A model generated the notes under the pieces. It was not told where the DNA came from. It searched no databases and saw only the letters and a list, made by a program, of their open reading frames with translations. A stretch of DNA of 64,000 nt, taken from Mycobacterium sp. 852002-51971_SCH5477799-a (GTDB lineage Bacteria > Actinomycetota > Actinomycetes > Mycobacteriales > Mycobacteriaceae). Below are positions 17,539 through 26,435 of this stretch, piece by piece. The translations under genes were made by a program, and so were the position numbers. The stretch lies in assembly GCF_001667145.1 (NCBI RefSeq), contig NZ_LZIF01000116.1, positions 1-64,000 on the forward strand, written 5' to 3'. Position 1 is the first letter of the stretch. Every line of letters begins with the position of its first letter.

Positions 17539-18483
17539 GTGAGTGCCCTGTCCGGCTTCCTGTCCGCGCTGCCGCCGCAGATGCGCGATCCCGTGCTGTT
17601 CGCCATCCCGTTTTTCCTGCTGCTGTTGACCCTCGAATGGACCGCGGCCCGAAAACTGGAACACCTCACGGCCGGGGCCGCCGACCCGGCGCGACCGCCG
17701 TCGGGGGCGCACTTCACCCGCGACTCGATGGCCAGCATCTCGATGGGACTGGTTTCGGTCGCGACCACCGCCGGCTGGAAGAGCCTGGCGCTGCTGGGCT
17801 ATGCGGCGATCTATGCGTACCTGGCGCCGTGGCACCTGTCGGCGGCGCATTGGTACACCTGGACCATCGCGATTCTCGGTGTGGACCTGCTCTATTACGC
17901 CTATCACCGGATCGCGCACCGGGTCCGATTGATCTGGGCGACGCACCAGGCCCATCACTCCAGCGAGTACTACAACTTCGCCACCGCGCTGCGCCAGAAG
18001 TGGAACAACAGCGGAGAAGTCTTGATGTGGATTCCGTTGCCGCTGTTGGGGATTCCGCCGTGGATGGTGTTCTTCAGCTTCTCCCTGAACTTGATTTACC
18101 AGTTCTGGATACACACCGAGCGGATCGACAAGCTGCCACGGCCGTTCGAGTTCCTGTTCAACACGCCATCGCATCACCGGGTGCACCACGGGATGGACCA
18201 GGTGTATCTCGACAAAAACTACGGCGGCATTTTTATCGTCTGGGACCGGCTCTTCGGAACGTTTCAGGCCGAGCTGTTCCGGCCGCATTATGGCCTCACC
18301 AAACGCGTGGATACGTTCAACATCTGGACGTTGCAGACCCGCGAATACGTTGCGATCGCCCGCGACTGGCGATCGGCGCGGCGCCTGCGTGACCGATTGG
18401 GTTACGTGTTTGGGCCGCCCGGCTGGCTGCCGCGAGCGGCCCGTCTAACCGCTACCACCAGCCCGGCCGTGACCTCGCTGTAA
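17539..18483 (+). CDS. erg3: Membrane fatty-acid-hydroxylase/sterol-desaturase family protein (Rv1814, 'Erg3')
   Basis: A 314-residue integral membrane di-iron enzyme. Three His clusters are present: HRIAHR, HQAHHSS and HRVHHG, the pattern that binds the iron pair. Hydrophobic helices lie at the N-terminus, around residues 75-100 and again before the last cluster. The family hydroxylates or desaturates sterol or lipid substrates; the natural substrate in mycobacteria is not established. GTG 17539 has a TAGTCT hexamer 7 nt upstream (17526-17531), typical of a leaderless mRNA; ATG 17581 (MRDPVLF) matches the M. tuberculosis start and is the alternative. Confidence 0.88.
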   Translation: MSALSGFLSALPPQMRDPVLFAIPFFLLLLTLEWTAARKLEHLTAGAADPARPPSGAHFTRDSMASISMGLVSVATTAGWKSLALLGYAAIYAYLAPWHLSAAHWYTWTIAILGVDLLYYAYHRIAHRVRLIWATHQAHHSSEYYNFATALRQKWNNSGEVLMWIPLPLLGIPPWMVFFSFSLNLIYQFWIHTERIDKLPRPFEFLFNTPSHHRVHHGMDQVYLDKNYGGIFIVWDRLFGTFQAELFRPHYGLTKRVDTFNIWTLQTREYVAIARDWRSARRLRDRLGYVFGPPGWLPRAARLTATTSPAVTSL

Positions 18484-18532
18484 CATTCGCCCAGGCGGGC
18501 GCGAAAAGCTGAGCGGGGAGGACGGTTACGCC

Positions 18533-19258
18533 GTGACCTCGGCCTCCCGTCGGTATCGGCCCGATGGATCGGAGTTCAGGGTGCATCGTCGTCTGGCAGG
18601 GCGCGCAGTTGCGGCGTCGACAGCTGTCGCAGCGTTGGCCTCCTTGCTGCCGGGTGCGCCGGCGCACGCCGACGTCGTCGTGTATCCGGGCATGGAAATC
18701 CGCCAGGGCAACCGCGTGTGCACGCTGGGATATGTCGACCCCGCCCTGAAGATCGCGTTCACCGCGGGACACTGCCGGGGCGGCACCGGAGTGGTGACGG
18801 ACCGCGGCGGCGCCGTCATCGGCCAGATGGCGGCCTTCCGGGACAACACCCCTTCCGGAACGACGGTGTCCACGACCGAGACGATCAGCGATTACGAAGC
18901 GATCGTGCTGGACAACAGCGTTACGCCGAACAACGTGCTGCCGGGCGGTCGGCCGCTGGTCTCGGACCCCGGTCTGGCGCTCGCGCCTGGTCAGCCCGTC
19001 TGCCATTTCGGCGTGATCACCGGGGAAACCTGCGGGACGGTGGAGAGCGTGAACAACGGCTGGTTCACCATGTCGCACGGCGTGCAGAGCCACAACGGCG
19101 ATTCGGGGGGACCCGTCTACCTGGCGCCCAACGGCGGGCCCGGACAGCTCGTCGGCATCTTCAACAGCGTGTGGGGTGATTTCCCGGCCGCGGTGTCGTG
19201 GGGAGCCACGACGCAAGAGGCGCGCGAGGATCTCGGAGTACGCGACAACGCGCACTAG
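18533..19258 (+). CDS. Secreted trypsin-like (S1) serine protease, Rv1815-like
   Basis: A 241-residue exported protease with signal peptide ending AHA (residue 46). The triad is H80 (TAGHC), D120 (SDYEAIVL) and S191 (GDSGGP). Four Cys residues (CTLG, HCRG, VCHFG, ETCG) could form two disulfides. The closest known protein is M. tuberculosis Rv1815. GTG 18533 has GGGAGGA about 11 nt upstream; GTG 18581 gives a shorter, more usual signal peptide and is a serious alternative. It converges on the nitroreductase gene with only 6 bp between the stops. Confidence 0.88.
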   Translation: MTSASRRYRPDGSEFRVHRRLAGRAVAASTAVAALASLLPGAPAHADVVVYPGMEIRQGNRVCTLGYVDPALKIAFTAGHCRGGTGVVTDRGGAVIGQMAAFRDNTPSGTTVSTTETISDYEAIVLDNSVTPNNVLPGGRPLVSDPGLALAPGQPVCHFGVITGETCGTVESVNNGWFTMSHGVQSHNGDSGGPVYLAPNGGPGQLVGIFNSVWGDFPAAVSWGATTQEAREDLGVRDNAH

Positions 19259-19264
19259 GGGCGG

Positions 19265-19720
19265 TCAGCCGCCGGTGCCCGCCGGGGTCAGCGCGAACAC
19301 CGGAATCGAAGGTGCGGCGGCGCGAAACTGCTCGTCGGTGCTGTCCGGGGTCAACCCGGCGACGTAGCCCTTGACCTGCCAATACCACTTGGCCAGATAA
19401 CGCCGCAGCAGCTCCGGCTTGGCCGCGTCGTCGATCTCGCCCGCCCGCATGCGCCGCCGCCGCCAGCGGGGACCCACCTCGACGACGGATGCGGCCCGGA
19501 CATTGCGCGCCCACTGGGTATTGCCGCGCGGCGATACCAGGTAGTCCACGCCGTCGACGGTCAACAGGTTGATCACCACCGCGCGTTGCTTGCCGGATTT
19601 GCGGCCGCGGACGCGCAGCGCTCGCGTCCCGGCGATGCTGATCCCCACCTCGGCGAGCCGGCGGACGACTCCGTTCGCGGCGCGGGCGGCCCGGTTCGGT
19701 TCTTCGTATCGGGTGGGCAT
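19265..19720 (-). CDS. Deazaflavin (F420)-dependent nitroreductase-family protein
   Basis: A 151-residue protein of the DUF385/Ddn-like split beta-barrel family, with GTRALRVRGRKSGKQRAVVI followed by NLLTVDGVDYLVSPRGNTQWARNVRA, the signature that holds F420 or a similar cofactor. Relatives reduce quinones or nitro compounds at the membrane. ATG 19720 has GAGAGG upstream; the frame remains open another 54 codons without family resemblance. It is divergent from the TetR gene at 19843 with 122 bp between, so that regulator may control it. M. tuberculosis has no gene in this position as I recall. Confidence 0.82.
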   Translation of the reverse strand: MPTRYEEPNRAARAANGVVRRLAEVGISIAGTRALRVRGRKSGKQRAVVINLLTVDGVDYLVSPRGNTQWARNVRAASVVEVGPRWRRRRMRAGEIDDAAKPELLRRYLAKWYWQVKGYVAGLTPDSTDEQFRAAAPSIPVFALTPAGTGG

Positions 19721-19842
19721 GATGCGGCCTCTCGGCGAATCCTGGTCGAACTTGCGAGAGCGGTGCTCTCTGAATCGAACACGCTGCCACAAGCCGCGAC
19801 GGAAAGCAAGAGCGGTGTTCTCGGTTGTGCCAGACTGGCCGC

Positions 19843-20526
19843 GTGGGCAAACGCCAGGAATCGCGCGAGCAGATTGAGGCACGCATCATCGAGCTGGGTC
19901 GCCGTCAGCTGGTCGAGCGCGGCGCGGACGGATTGTCGGTGCGCGCTATTGCCCGCGACCTGGGAATGGTCTCCTCGGCGGTATACCGCTACGTGTCCAG
20001 CCGCGACGAACTGCTGACCTTGCTGCTGGTCGACGCCTATTCCGACCTGGCCGACACCGTGGATCGCGCCCGCGAGACGGTCGGAGACCTGTGGAGCGAC
20101 GATGTCGTCGCCATCGCGCGGGCCGCCCGGGGCTGGGCCGTCGCAAACCCGGCCGGTTGGGCGCTGTTGTACGGCAGTCCCGTTCCCGGATATGACGCAC
20201 CGCCAGAGCGAACGGTCGCGGTCGGCACGCGGGTTGTCGCGGTGCTGTTCGACGCGGTGGCGGCCGGGATCGCCACAGGTGATATCCGGCTGACGAATGA
20301 CCTTGCCCCGCAACCGATGTCATCCGACTTCGAACGGATCCGCCACGAATTCGGGTTCCCCGGTGATGACCAGGTCCTGGCCAAGTGCTTCCTGCTGTGG
20401 GCCGCGGTGCTGGGCGCCATCAGCCTAGAGGTGTTCGGCCAATACGGCGCCGACACTCTGACCGACCCAGAATCCGTCTTCGAGGCCCAGCTGCGACTGC
20501 TGGTCGACGTCCTGAGCCGGCATTGA
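19843..20526 (+). CDS. TetR-family transcriptional regulator (Rv1816-like)
   Basis: A 227-residue TetR regulator. The N-terminal helix-turn-helix reads LSVRAIARDLGMVSSAVYRYVSSRDELLTLL (in two parts: the turn is LGMVSSAVYRY). The C-terminal ligand domain ends LRLLVDVLSRH. It closely resembles M. tuberculosis Rv1816. GTG 19843 follows a CAGACT hexamer at 19831-19836 by 6 nt, as in leaderless genes; TTG 19825 (MCQTGRVGKRQ) matches the annotated M. tuberculosis start. Probable targets are its own gene and the divergent nitroreductase. Confidence 0.88.
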   Translation: MGKRQESREQIEARIIELGRRQLVERGADGLSVRAIARDLGMVSSAVYRYVSSRDELLTLLLVDAYSDLADTVDRARETVGDLWSDDVVAIARAARGWAVANPAGWALLYGSPVPGYDAPPERTVAVGTRVVAVLFDAVAAGIATGDIRLTNDLAPQPMSSDFERIRHEFGFPGDDQVLAKCFLLWAAVLGAISLEVFGQYGADTLTDPESVFEAQLRLLVDVLSRH

Positions 20527-20661
20527 TGGCTTGCCGGCGGCTACGGGCAAACCAGAATTAGAACGTGTTCACCCACCGATTTCTCGGCTGGGCGGACTCG
20601 CCATGGCAAAGTCGGATAGGCCCTTTCTGACGGAGCCGCGACTGGACTATTGTGCGAGACG

Positions 20662-21162
20662 ATGACGCTTCCCGTTGGATCACCGGCGCAGATCGCCTGG
20701 GTCACCGCGGACCTCGATGCCACCGAAACGGCCCTCACCGGCTTGTTAGGCGTGCCGAAGTGGGTCCGCATACCCGACGTGCACTTTGCTCCCGATACGT
20801 GCAGCTACCGTGGCAAGCCCGCCGACTTCTTTGCCAGCATCTCGCTGAGCTACCTCGCAGACATGCAACTGGAACTGATCCAACCCCTGCGCGGTGAGAA
20901 CATCTATAGTGACTTCTTGGCCGATGGCGGCCCGGGTCTGCACCACATCTGCATGGAGGTCGAAAGCCCCGAGCAACTCGAGGCAGCGGTGGCCGAGGCC
21001 GCCGGGCGGGGCGCCGCGGTCGTTCAGCGAGGCGTGATGCCCGGCGGCATCGAATTCGTCTACCTCTCAGCGCCGCAGGCAGGCGTGCCGTATGTCGAGC
21101 TTGCGTATGTTTCGCCCGAAATGAGGGCGTTTTACGACTACATCAAACAGGAGCAGCGGTGA
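20662..21162 (+). CDS. VOC (glyoxalase/dioxygenase fold) protein
   Basis: A 166-residue protein with two paired beta-alpha-beta-beta-beta units: AQIAWVTADLDATETALTGL and LHHICMEVESPEQLEAAV. Metal-site candidates are His in LHHICMEV, Glu in LELIQPL and Glu in YVELAYV; the first-strand His common in this fold is replaced by Gln (AQIAWV). A TATTGT hexamer at 20648-20653 suggests a leaderless transcript from about 20662. Stop TGA 21160 lies 50 bp before the FAD dehydrogenase start, so the two form an operon and probably act on one compound, perhaps a steroid or aromatic intermediate. M. tuberculosis lacks this gene at this site, as I recall. Confidence 0.75.
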   Translation: MTLPVGSPAQIAWVTADLDATETALTGLLGVPKWVRIPDVHFAPDTCSYRGKPADFFASISLSYLADMQLELIQPLRGENIYSDFLADGGPGLHHICMEVESPEQLEAAVAEAAGRGAAVVQRGVMPGGIEFVYLSAPQAGVPYVELAYVSPEMRAFYDYIKQEQR

Positions 21163-21215
21163 GCCACGCCGACGACGGTGCGCGGCGCCGCGATGAGGAG
21201 GAGTGGCGCCAGTGA
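21159..21215 (+). CDS. Possible 18-residue linker cistron between the VOC and FAD genes
   Basis: GTG 21159 overlaps the VOC stop (GTGA) and the frame, MSHADDGARRRDEEEWRQ, ends with TGA at 21213-21215, which overlaps the GTG start of the FAD gene at 21212 (GTGA again). It also carries the GAGGAGG ribosome site of that gene. Double overlap would tie translation of all three. It may be coincidental; the peptide has no recognisable motif. Confidence 0.25.
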   Translation: MSHADDGARRRDEEEWRQ

Positions 21216-22705
21216 GCACGGAGATACCGGCAACAGTCAGTGCGGACGAGGTGACCACATGGTCGGATGACGTCGACGTCCTGGTGATCGGGTTTGGCAT
21301 CGCGGGCGGCTGCGCTGCCGTCAGCGCGGCGGCCGCCGGCGCGCGCGTGCTGGTGCTCGAACGCGCGGCCGCCTCGGGCGGCACCACTTCGCTTGCCGGG
21401 GGCCACTTTTACCTCGGTGGCGGGACGGCGGTGCAGCAGGCGACCGGTCAAGACGATTCCGTCGAGGAGATGTACAAGTATCTGGTCGAGGTGTCGCGCG
21501 AACCCGAACTCGACAAGATCCGGGCCTACTGCGATGGCAGCGTCGAGCATTTCAAATGGCTGGAAGACCTGGGTTTTCAGTTCGAACGCAGCTACTACCC
21601 GGGCAAGGTCGTCGTTCCGCCGGGCACCGAGGGACTGAGCTACACCGGCAATGAAAAGGTCTGGCCCTTCTGTGAGCGGGCCAAGCCGGCACCGCGCGGA
21701 CACTCGGTGCCGGTGCCCGGCGAATTGGGCGGCGCCAGCATGGTTGTCGACCTGCTACTCAAGCGCGCGGACGCGCTGGGCGTGCAAATCCGCTACGAGA
21801 CCGGCGCCACCAACCTGGTCCTGAACCACGAGGGCACTGTGGTCGGCGTTGCGTGGAAGCACTTCACCGACACCGGCGCGATCAAGGCCAAATCCGTCAT
21901 CATCGCGGCGGGCGGATTCGCGATGAACCCGGAAATGGTCGCCGAGCACACGCCCGCGCTGGGTCAGGAGCGGCGCACCAAGCATCACGGCGTCGTGGCC
22001 CCCTACATCCTGGGCAACCCCAACGACGACGGACTGGGCATCCGGATGGGCGTGTCGGCGGGCGGCGCGACCAAGAACATGGACGAGCTGTTCATCACCG
22101 CGGCGGCGTATCCGCCCGAGATTCTGCTCACCGGTGTGATCGTCAACAAAGAGGGCCGGCGTTTCGTCACCGAGGACTCCTACCACTCGCGCACTTCGGC
22201 TTTCGTCTTGGAGCAGCCCGACCAGACGGCATACCTTATCGTCGACGAGGCGCACACCGAGATGCCGGCCATGCCGCTGATCCGCTTCCTCGACGGATAC
22301 GAAACCATTGCGGAAATGGAAGCCGCGCTTGGCATTCCGGCGGGCAACCTCGCGGCCACGCTGGATCGCTATAACACGCACGCCGCCGCGGGCGAGGACC
22401 CGGATTTCCATAAACGGCCGGAATTCCTTGCGCCACAAGACAACGGGCCTTGGGCGGTGTTCGATCTGTCGCTCGGGCGGGCGATGTATTCGGGATTCAC
22501 CATCGGCGGCCTCGCGGTGACGCTCGATGGCGAGGTGCAGCGTGCCGACGGCACCGTGGTGCCTGGTTTGTATGCCGCGGGCGCGTGCGCGTCCAACCTC
22601 GCCCAGGACGGCAAGGGCTACGCGAGCGGAACGCAGCTGGGGGAGGGTTCGTTCTTCGGGCGCCGCGCCGGAGCGCACGCGGCCGCACGCGCCGGGGGAG
22701 CGTAG
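21212..22705 (+). CDS. FAD-dependent dehydrogenase, fumarate reductase/3-ketosteroid dehydrogenase type (Rv1817-like)
   Basis: A 497-residue flavoprotein. The N-terminal Rossmann motif DVLVIGFGIAGGCAAVSAAA and the ERAAASGGTTSLAGG flavin-binding stretch are clear, as is the C-terminal GLYAAGACASNLAQDGKGY motif. The family covers fumarate reductases, urocanate reductases and ketosteroid delta1-dehydrogenases; the exact substrate cannot be read from sequence. GTG 21212 has GAGGAGG 10 nt upstream; GTG 21203 is too close to that site. It follows the VOC gene and converges with bacA with 6 bp between stops. Confidence 0.85.
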   Translation: MSTEIPATVSADEVTTWSDDVDVLVIGFGIAGGCAAVSAAAAGARVLVLERAAASGGTTSLAGGHFYLGGGTAVQQATGQDDSVEEMYKYLVEVSREPELDKIRAYCDGSVEHFKWLEDLGFQFERSYYPGKVVVPPGTEGLSYTGNEKVWPFCERAKPAPRGHSVPVPGELGGASMVVDLLLKRADALGVQIRYETGATNLVLNHEGTVVGVAWKHFTDTGAIKAKSVIIAAGGFAMNPEMVAEHTPALGQERRTKHHGVVAPYILGNPNDDGLGIRMGVSAGGATKNMDELFITAAAYPPEILLTGVIVNKEGRRFVTEDSYHSRTSAFVLEQPDQTAYLIVDEAHTEMPAMPLIRFLDGYETIAEMEAALGIPAGNLAATLDRYNTHAAAGEDPDFHKRPEFLAPQDNGPWAVFDLSLGRAMYSGFTIGGLAVTLDGEVQRADGTVVPGLYAAGACASNLAQDGKGYASGTQLGEGSFFGRRAGAHAAARAGGA

Positions 22706-22711
22706 TCGCCG

Positions 22712-24631
22712 CTAGACCTGCGCGGGTTCCTTGTCGACCGGGCCCAGCTGCCACGGGCCGCCGCCGAGCAGGTGCAGCTGCTGCTCGTGGTGTTGCTCGA
22801 CCGTGGGGCGGTGGCTCACGCTGACCATGACGCACTCCGGCAGCTCGCCCCGAATCAATTGATAGAGCGCGAATTCCAGGCCCTCGTCCAGCGCGGAGGT
22901 GGCCTCGTCGAGGAAGACCGCCTTTGGTTTGGTGAGCAAAATACGCGCGAAGGCGACGCGCTGCTGCTCGCCGGGCGAGAGCACCTTGGCCCAATCGTGG
23001 TCCTCGTCCAGCCGGTTGATCAGCGGCGCCAGCGCCACTTTGGTGAGCACGTCGTGCAGCTGGTCATCGGCGAAGCCGTCCGGTGAATTCGGGTAACACA
23101 CCACCGTGCGCAAAGTGCCGAGCGGCACATACGGCAACTGCGACAAGAACATCGTCTCGTTGTCGCCGCCCGGTCGGCACAGCGTCCCGGAGGCGTACGG
23201 CCACAGTTCGGCAAGGCTGCGCAGCAGCGTCGTCTTGCCGGCTCCCGAGCGGCCGGTGATCACCAGGCTGTCGCCCAAATCGAGCTGGATGTCCAGCGAG
23301 TCGACCAGCTGGTCGCCTTCGGGCGTGCGCACCTCGATGCCGCGGAGCTCCACCGTGGTCTCCTCGCTGGGCTTGACCAAGATGGTGGGCAGCGCGCGGC
23401 CCTTGCTGTTGGCGTCGACGAGGCCGTGCAACCGGATGATCGCCGCCCGGAAGGCCGCGAACGCGTCATAGTTGTTGCGGAAGAACGACAGTGAGTCGTT
23501 GATGTTGCCGAAAGCCTGCGCGGTCTGGGTGACGTCGCCGAAGGCGATCTCCCCGGCGAACAGGCGCGGCGCCTGAATTGCCAACGGCAGCGGAATGATG
23601 GTCTGCGTCGCCGACCAGTTCCATCCGTTGAAGATGATGGTCCGGCGGACGAACCTGCGGTAGTTGTCGATGACCGGCGTGAAGCGTCGCCACAATTGCG
23701 TACGCTCGACGCGCTCGCCGCGGTAGAAGCCCACTGCCTCCGCGGCGTCGCGCAACCGCACCAGGGCGTAACGGAACGCGGCGTTGAGTTTCTCGTTGTT
23801 GAAGCTCAGCCAAATCAGCGGGCGCCCAAGCCAAATCGCGACCACCGTCACGATCAAGACATAGATCAGGACAGTCCAGAACATCGCACGCGGCACGGTC
23901 ACGCCGAAAAGATCGAAGTCCCCGGACAAATTCCACAGGATCGCGGCGAACGAGATCACCGATGCCACCGCATTGACGGCCCCGAACAACAGGGTGTTGG
24001 TCGTCCCGTTGGACGGGATGTTCGGGGTACCGCCCACCCCGGCGGTGAAGATGTCGACGTCTTGTTGGATGCGCTGGTCGGGGTTGTCAATGGTGTTGTC
24101 GATGAACAGATCCCGGTAATAGGCCCGGCCCGCGAGCCAGTCGTCGGTGAGATGGCCCGTCAGCCACATGCGCCAGGCGATGATGAACCGCTGCGTCAGG
24201 TAGATGTCGAGGATCACCCGGGCGATGAAGATGGCCGCCAGCAGGATGAAAATCCCGAGCGAGACCCAAAAGTTGTGGATCCCGGACTGTTTGACCGCGT
24301 TGTTGTCCGTGGCGAGCCCTTTTAATGCCACCTGCAGCGCCGTGTACATGTCGTTGCTCTGGTAGCTGAACAGCACGTTGAGCCGGACCGAGAACAGCAC
24401 CAGCAGCAACAGCACACCGAGCCCCAGCCATGCCTTGACGCTGGTCGGCCCGACGAAGTAGCCGCGCGTGATCCGCCAGAATTGGCGGCCCCACGGGGTC
24501 AGATACCGGGCGGCGACCAGCGCGGCCAGCAGACAGACGGCACCGATAGCCCAGGCGATGGCGAGCCACCGCAGGGAATCCTGAAATGCCGACGACCAAT
24601 CGATGGACGGTTTGAACAGCTTCGAGTCCAA
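22712..24631 (-). CDS. bacA: ABC transporter of the SbmA/BacA type (Rv1819c), permease fused to ATPase
   Basis: A 639-residue protein, the same length as Rv1819c. The N-terminal 380 residues carry six transmembrane helices of the SbmA/BacA fold; the C-terminal 230 residues are an ABC ATPase with Walker A GRSGAGKTT from residue 460, signature LSPGEQQRVAF and Walker B AVFLDEATSALD. The M. tuberculosis protein takes up cobalamin and antimicrobial peptides such as bleomycin through a large water-filled cavity and is needed for chronic infection. It is divergent from ilvG, with 71 bp shared between the starts. Confidence 0.92.
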   Translation of the reverse strand: MDSKLFKPSIDWSSAFQDSLRWLAIAWAIGAVCLLAALVAARYLTPWGRQFWRITRGYFVGPTSVKAWLGLGVLLLLVLFSVRLNVLFSYQSNDMYTALQVALKGLATDNNAVKQSGIHNFWVSLGIFILLAAIFIARVILDIYLTQRFIIAWRMWLTGHLTDDWLAGRAYYRDLFIDNTIDNPDQRIQQDVDIFTAGVGGTPNIPSNGTTNTLLFGAVNAVASVISFAAILWNLSGDFDLFGVTVPRAMFWTVLIYVLIVTVVAIWLGRPLIWLSFNNEKLNAAFRYALVRLRDAAEAVGFYRGERVERTQLWRRFTPVIDNYRRFVRRTIIFNGWNWSATQTIIPLPLAIQAPRLFAGEIAFGDVTQTAQAFGNINDSLSFFRNNYDAFAAFRAAIIRLHGLVDANSKGRALPTILVKPSEETTVELRGIEVRTPEGDQLVDSLDIQLDLGDSLVITGRSGAGKTTLLRSLAELWPYASGTLCRPGGDNETMFLSQLPYVPLGTLRTVVCYPNSPDGFADDQLHDVLTKVALAPLINRLDEDHDWAKVLSPGEQQRVAFARILLTKPKAVFLDEATSALDEGLEFALYQLIRGELPECVMVSVSHRPTVEQHHEQQLHLLGGGPWQLGPVDKEPAQV

Positions 24632-24702
24632 TTTCGGCGTCTCCTTCTGCGGTCGGCACTTCCCCGCAAGCTACCCGAGCGGTTCTCGAATAGGCTGCGC
24701 AG

Positions 24703-26346
24703 ATGAGCATCGACGCTCCGTCCAGCCAGACCGTACATGCCGGCCGACTCATCGCGCGCCGGCTCAAAGCCAGCGGAATCGACACCGTCTTCACGCTGTC
24801 CGGCGGTCACCTGTTCTCGATCTACGACGGCTGCCGCGATGAGGGCATCCGGCTGATCGATACACGCCACGAACAGACCGCGACCTTCGCCGCCGAAGGC
24901 TGGTCGAAAGTGAGGAGGTCGCCCGGCGTGGCCGCGCTGACCGCGGGGCCGGGCGTCACCAACGGGATGAGCGCGATGGCGGCGGCGCAGCAGAACCAGT
25001 CGCCGCTGGTGGTGCTGGGCGGCCGGGCCCCGGCGCAGCGCTGGGGAATGGGCTCGCTGCAGGAGATCGACCACGTGCCATTCGTGGCGCCGCTGGCCCG
25101 CTTCGCCGCCACCGCGCAGTCGGCGGACGAGGCCGGTCGGTTCGTTGACGAGGCGCTGCGCGCCGCGGTCGGTGCGCCCTCGGGCGTGAGTTTCGTCGAC
25201 TTCCCGATGGATCACGTGTTTTCCATGTCCGACGATGACGGCCGGCCCGGCGCCCTCGTCGACCTGCCGCCGGGGCCCGCACCCGATGGCGACTCCCTGG
25301 GCCGGGCCGCCGCCGTGCTGTCCGCGGCGAAGCGGCCGGTGATCATGGCGGGCACCAACGTCTGGTGGGGGCACGGCGAAGCGGCCCTCCTACGCCTTGC
25401 CGAAGAACTTCAGATCCCCGTGCTGATGAACGGGATGGCCCGCGGCGCCGTTCCCGCCGATCACCCGTTGGCGTTCTCCCGGGTTCGCGGAAAAGCGTTG
25501 GGGGAGTCCGACGTTGCGCTGATCGTCGGCGTGCCCATGGATTTCCGGCTCGGCTTCGGCGCGGTGTTCGGGGCGCAGACCCAGCTCATCGTGGTGGACC
25601 GGGCCGAACCCGAACGGCGCCATCCGCGGCCGGTGCAGGCCGAGCTCTACGGCGACCTGTTGACGATTCTCGCGGCGCTGGCCCCCGCCACCAGCACCGA
25701 CCATCAGGGGTGGATCGACGAATTGCGAACCGCCGAGACCGCGTCGCGCGCCGAGGAAAAGGCCGAACTCGCCGACGATCGCAGCCCACTGCATCCGATG
25801 CGGGTCTATGCGGAACTCGCACCGATGCTGGATCGCGACGCCATCGTCGTGATCGACGCCGGCGATTTCGGGTCGTACGCGGGACGTGTGATCGACAGCT
25901 ATCAACCGGGTTGCTGGCTGGACAGCGGGCCCTTCGGGTGCCTGGGCTCGGGGCCCGGCTATGCACTGGCGGCGAAGCTGGCCTGCCCGGACCGTCAGGT
26001 GGTGCTGCTGCAGGGCGACGGCGCGTTCGGCTTCAGCGGGATGGAATGGGAGACCCTGGTTCGGCACAACGTGCCGGTGGTGTCTGTGATCGGCAACAAC
26101 GGCATCTGGGGTCTGGAGAAACACCCCATGGAGGCCTTGTACGGCTATTCGGTGGTGGCGGAGCTGCGCGCGGGGACGCGCTACGACGAGGTGGCGCGCG
26201 CCCTGGGCGGCCACGGCGAACTGGTCGCCGCGCCCGGCGAGCTGCGGCCTGCGCTGGACCGCGCCTTCGGCAGCGGGCTGCCCGCCGTCGTCAATGTGCT
26301 CACCGACCCCGACGTCGCTTATCCACGCCGCTCCAACCTCGCCTGA
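24703..26346 (+). CDS. ilvG: Thiamine-diphosphate-dependent acetolactate-synthase-like enzyme IlvG
   Basis: A 547-residue ThDP enzyme, the same length as M. tuberculosis IlvG (Rv1820). The N-terminal pyrimidine-binding domain has the catalytic Glu in DTRHEQTATFAAEGW; the C-terminal domain has the ThDP motif GDGAFGFSGMEWETLVRHN with the closing NNG. In M. tuberculosis its role in branched-chain amino-acid synthesis is uncertain (IlvB1 is the main enzyme). A TAGGCT hexamer at 24691-24696 stands 6 nt before ATG 24703, so the mRNA is probably leaderless. Confidence 0.9.
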   Translation: MSIDAPSSQTVHAGRLIARRLKASGIDTVFTLSGGHLFSIYDGCRDEGIRLIDTRHEQTATFAAEGWSKVRRSPGVAALTAGPGVTNGMSAMAAAQQNQSPLVVLGGRAPAQRWGMGSLQEIDHVPFVAPLARFAATAQSADEAGRFVDEALRAAVGAPSGVSFVDFPMDHVFSMSDDDGRPGALVDLPPGPAPDGDSLGRAAAVLSAAKRPVIMAGTNVWWGHGEAALLRLAEELQIPVLMNGMARGAVPADHPLAFSRVRGKALGESDVALIVGVPMDFRLGFGAVFGAQTQLIVVDRAEPERRHPRPVQAELYGDLLTILAALAPATSTDHQGWIDELRTAETASRAEEKAELADDRSPLHPMRVYAELAPMLDRDAIVVIDAGDFGSYAGRVIDSYQPGCWLDSGPFGCLGSGPGYALAAKLACPDRQVVLLQGDGAFGFSGMEWETLVRHNVPVVSVIGNNGIWGLEKHPMEALYGYSVVAELRAGTRYDEVARALGGHGELVAAPGELRPALDRAFGSGLPAVVNVLTDPDVAYPRRSNLA

Positions 26347-26435
26347 TGAGTCGGCTCCTCCTCACGCCGCTCGCGGCCTGCATCGTCACCGACTGGCCTG
26401 AGTCCACGCGGCGGCCCACCGCGTACCGTTGACCT

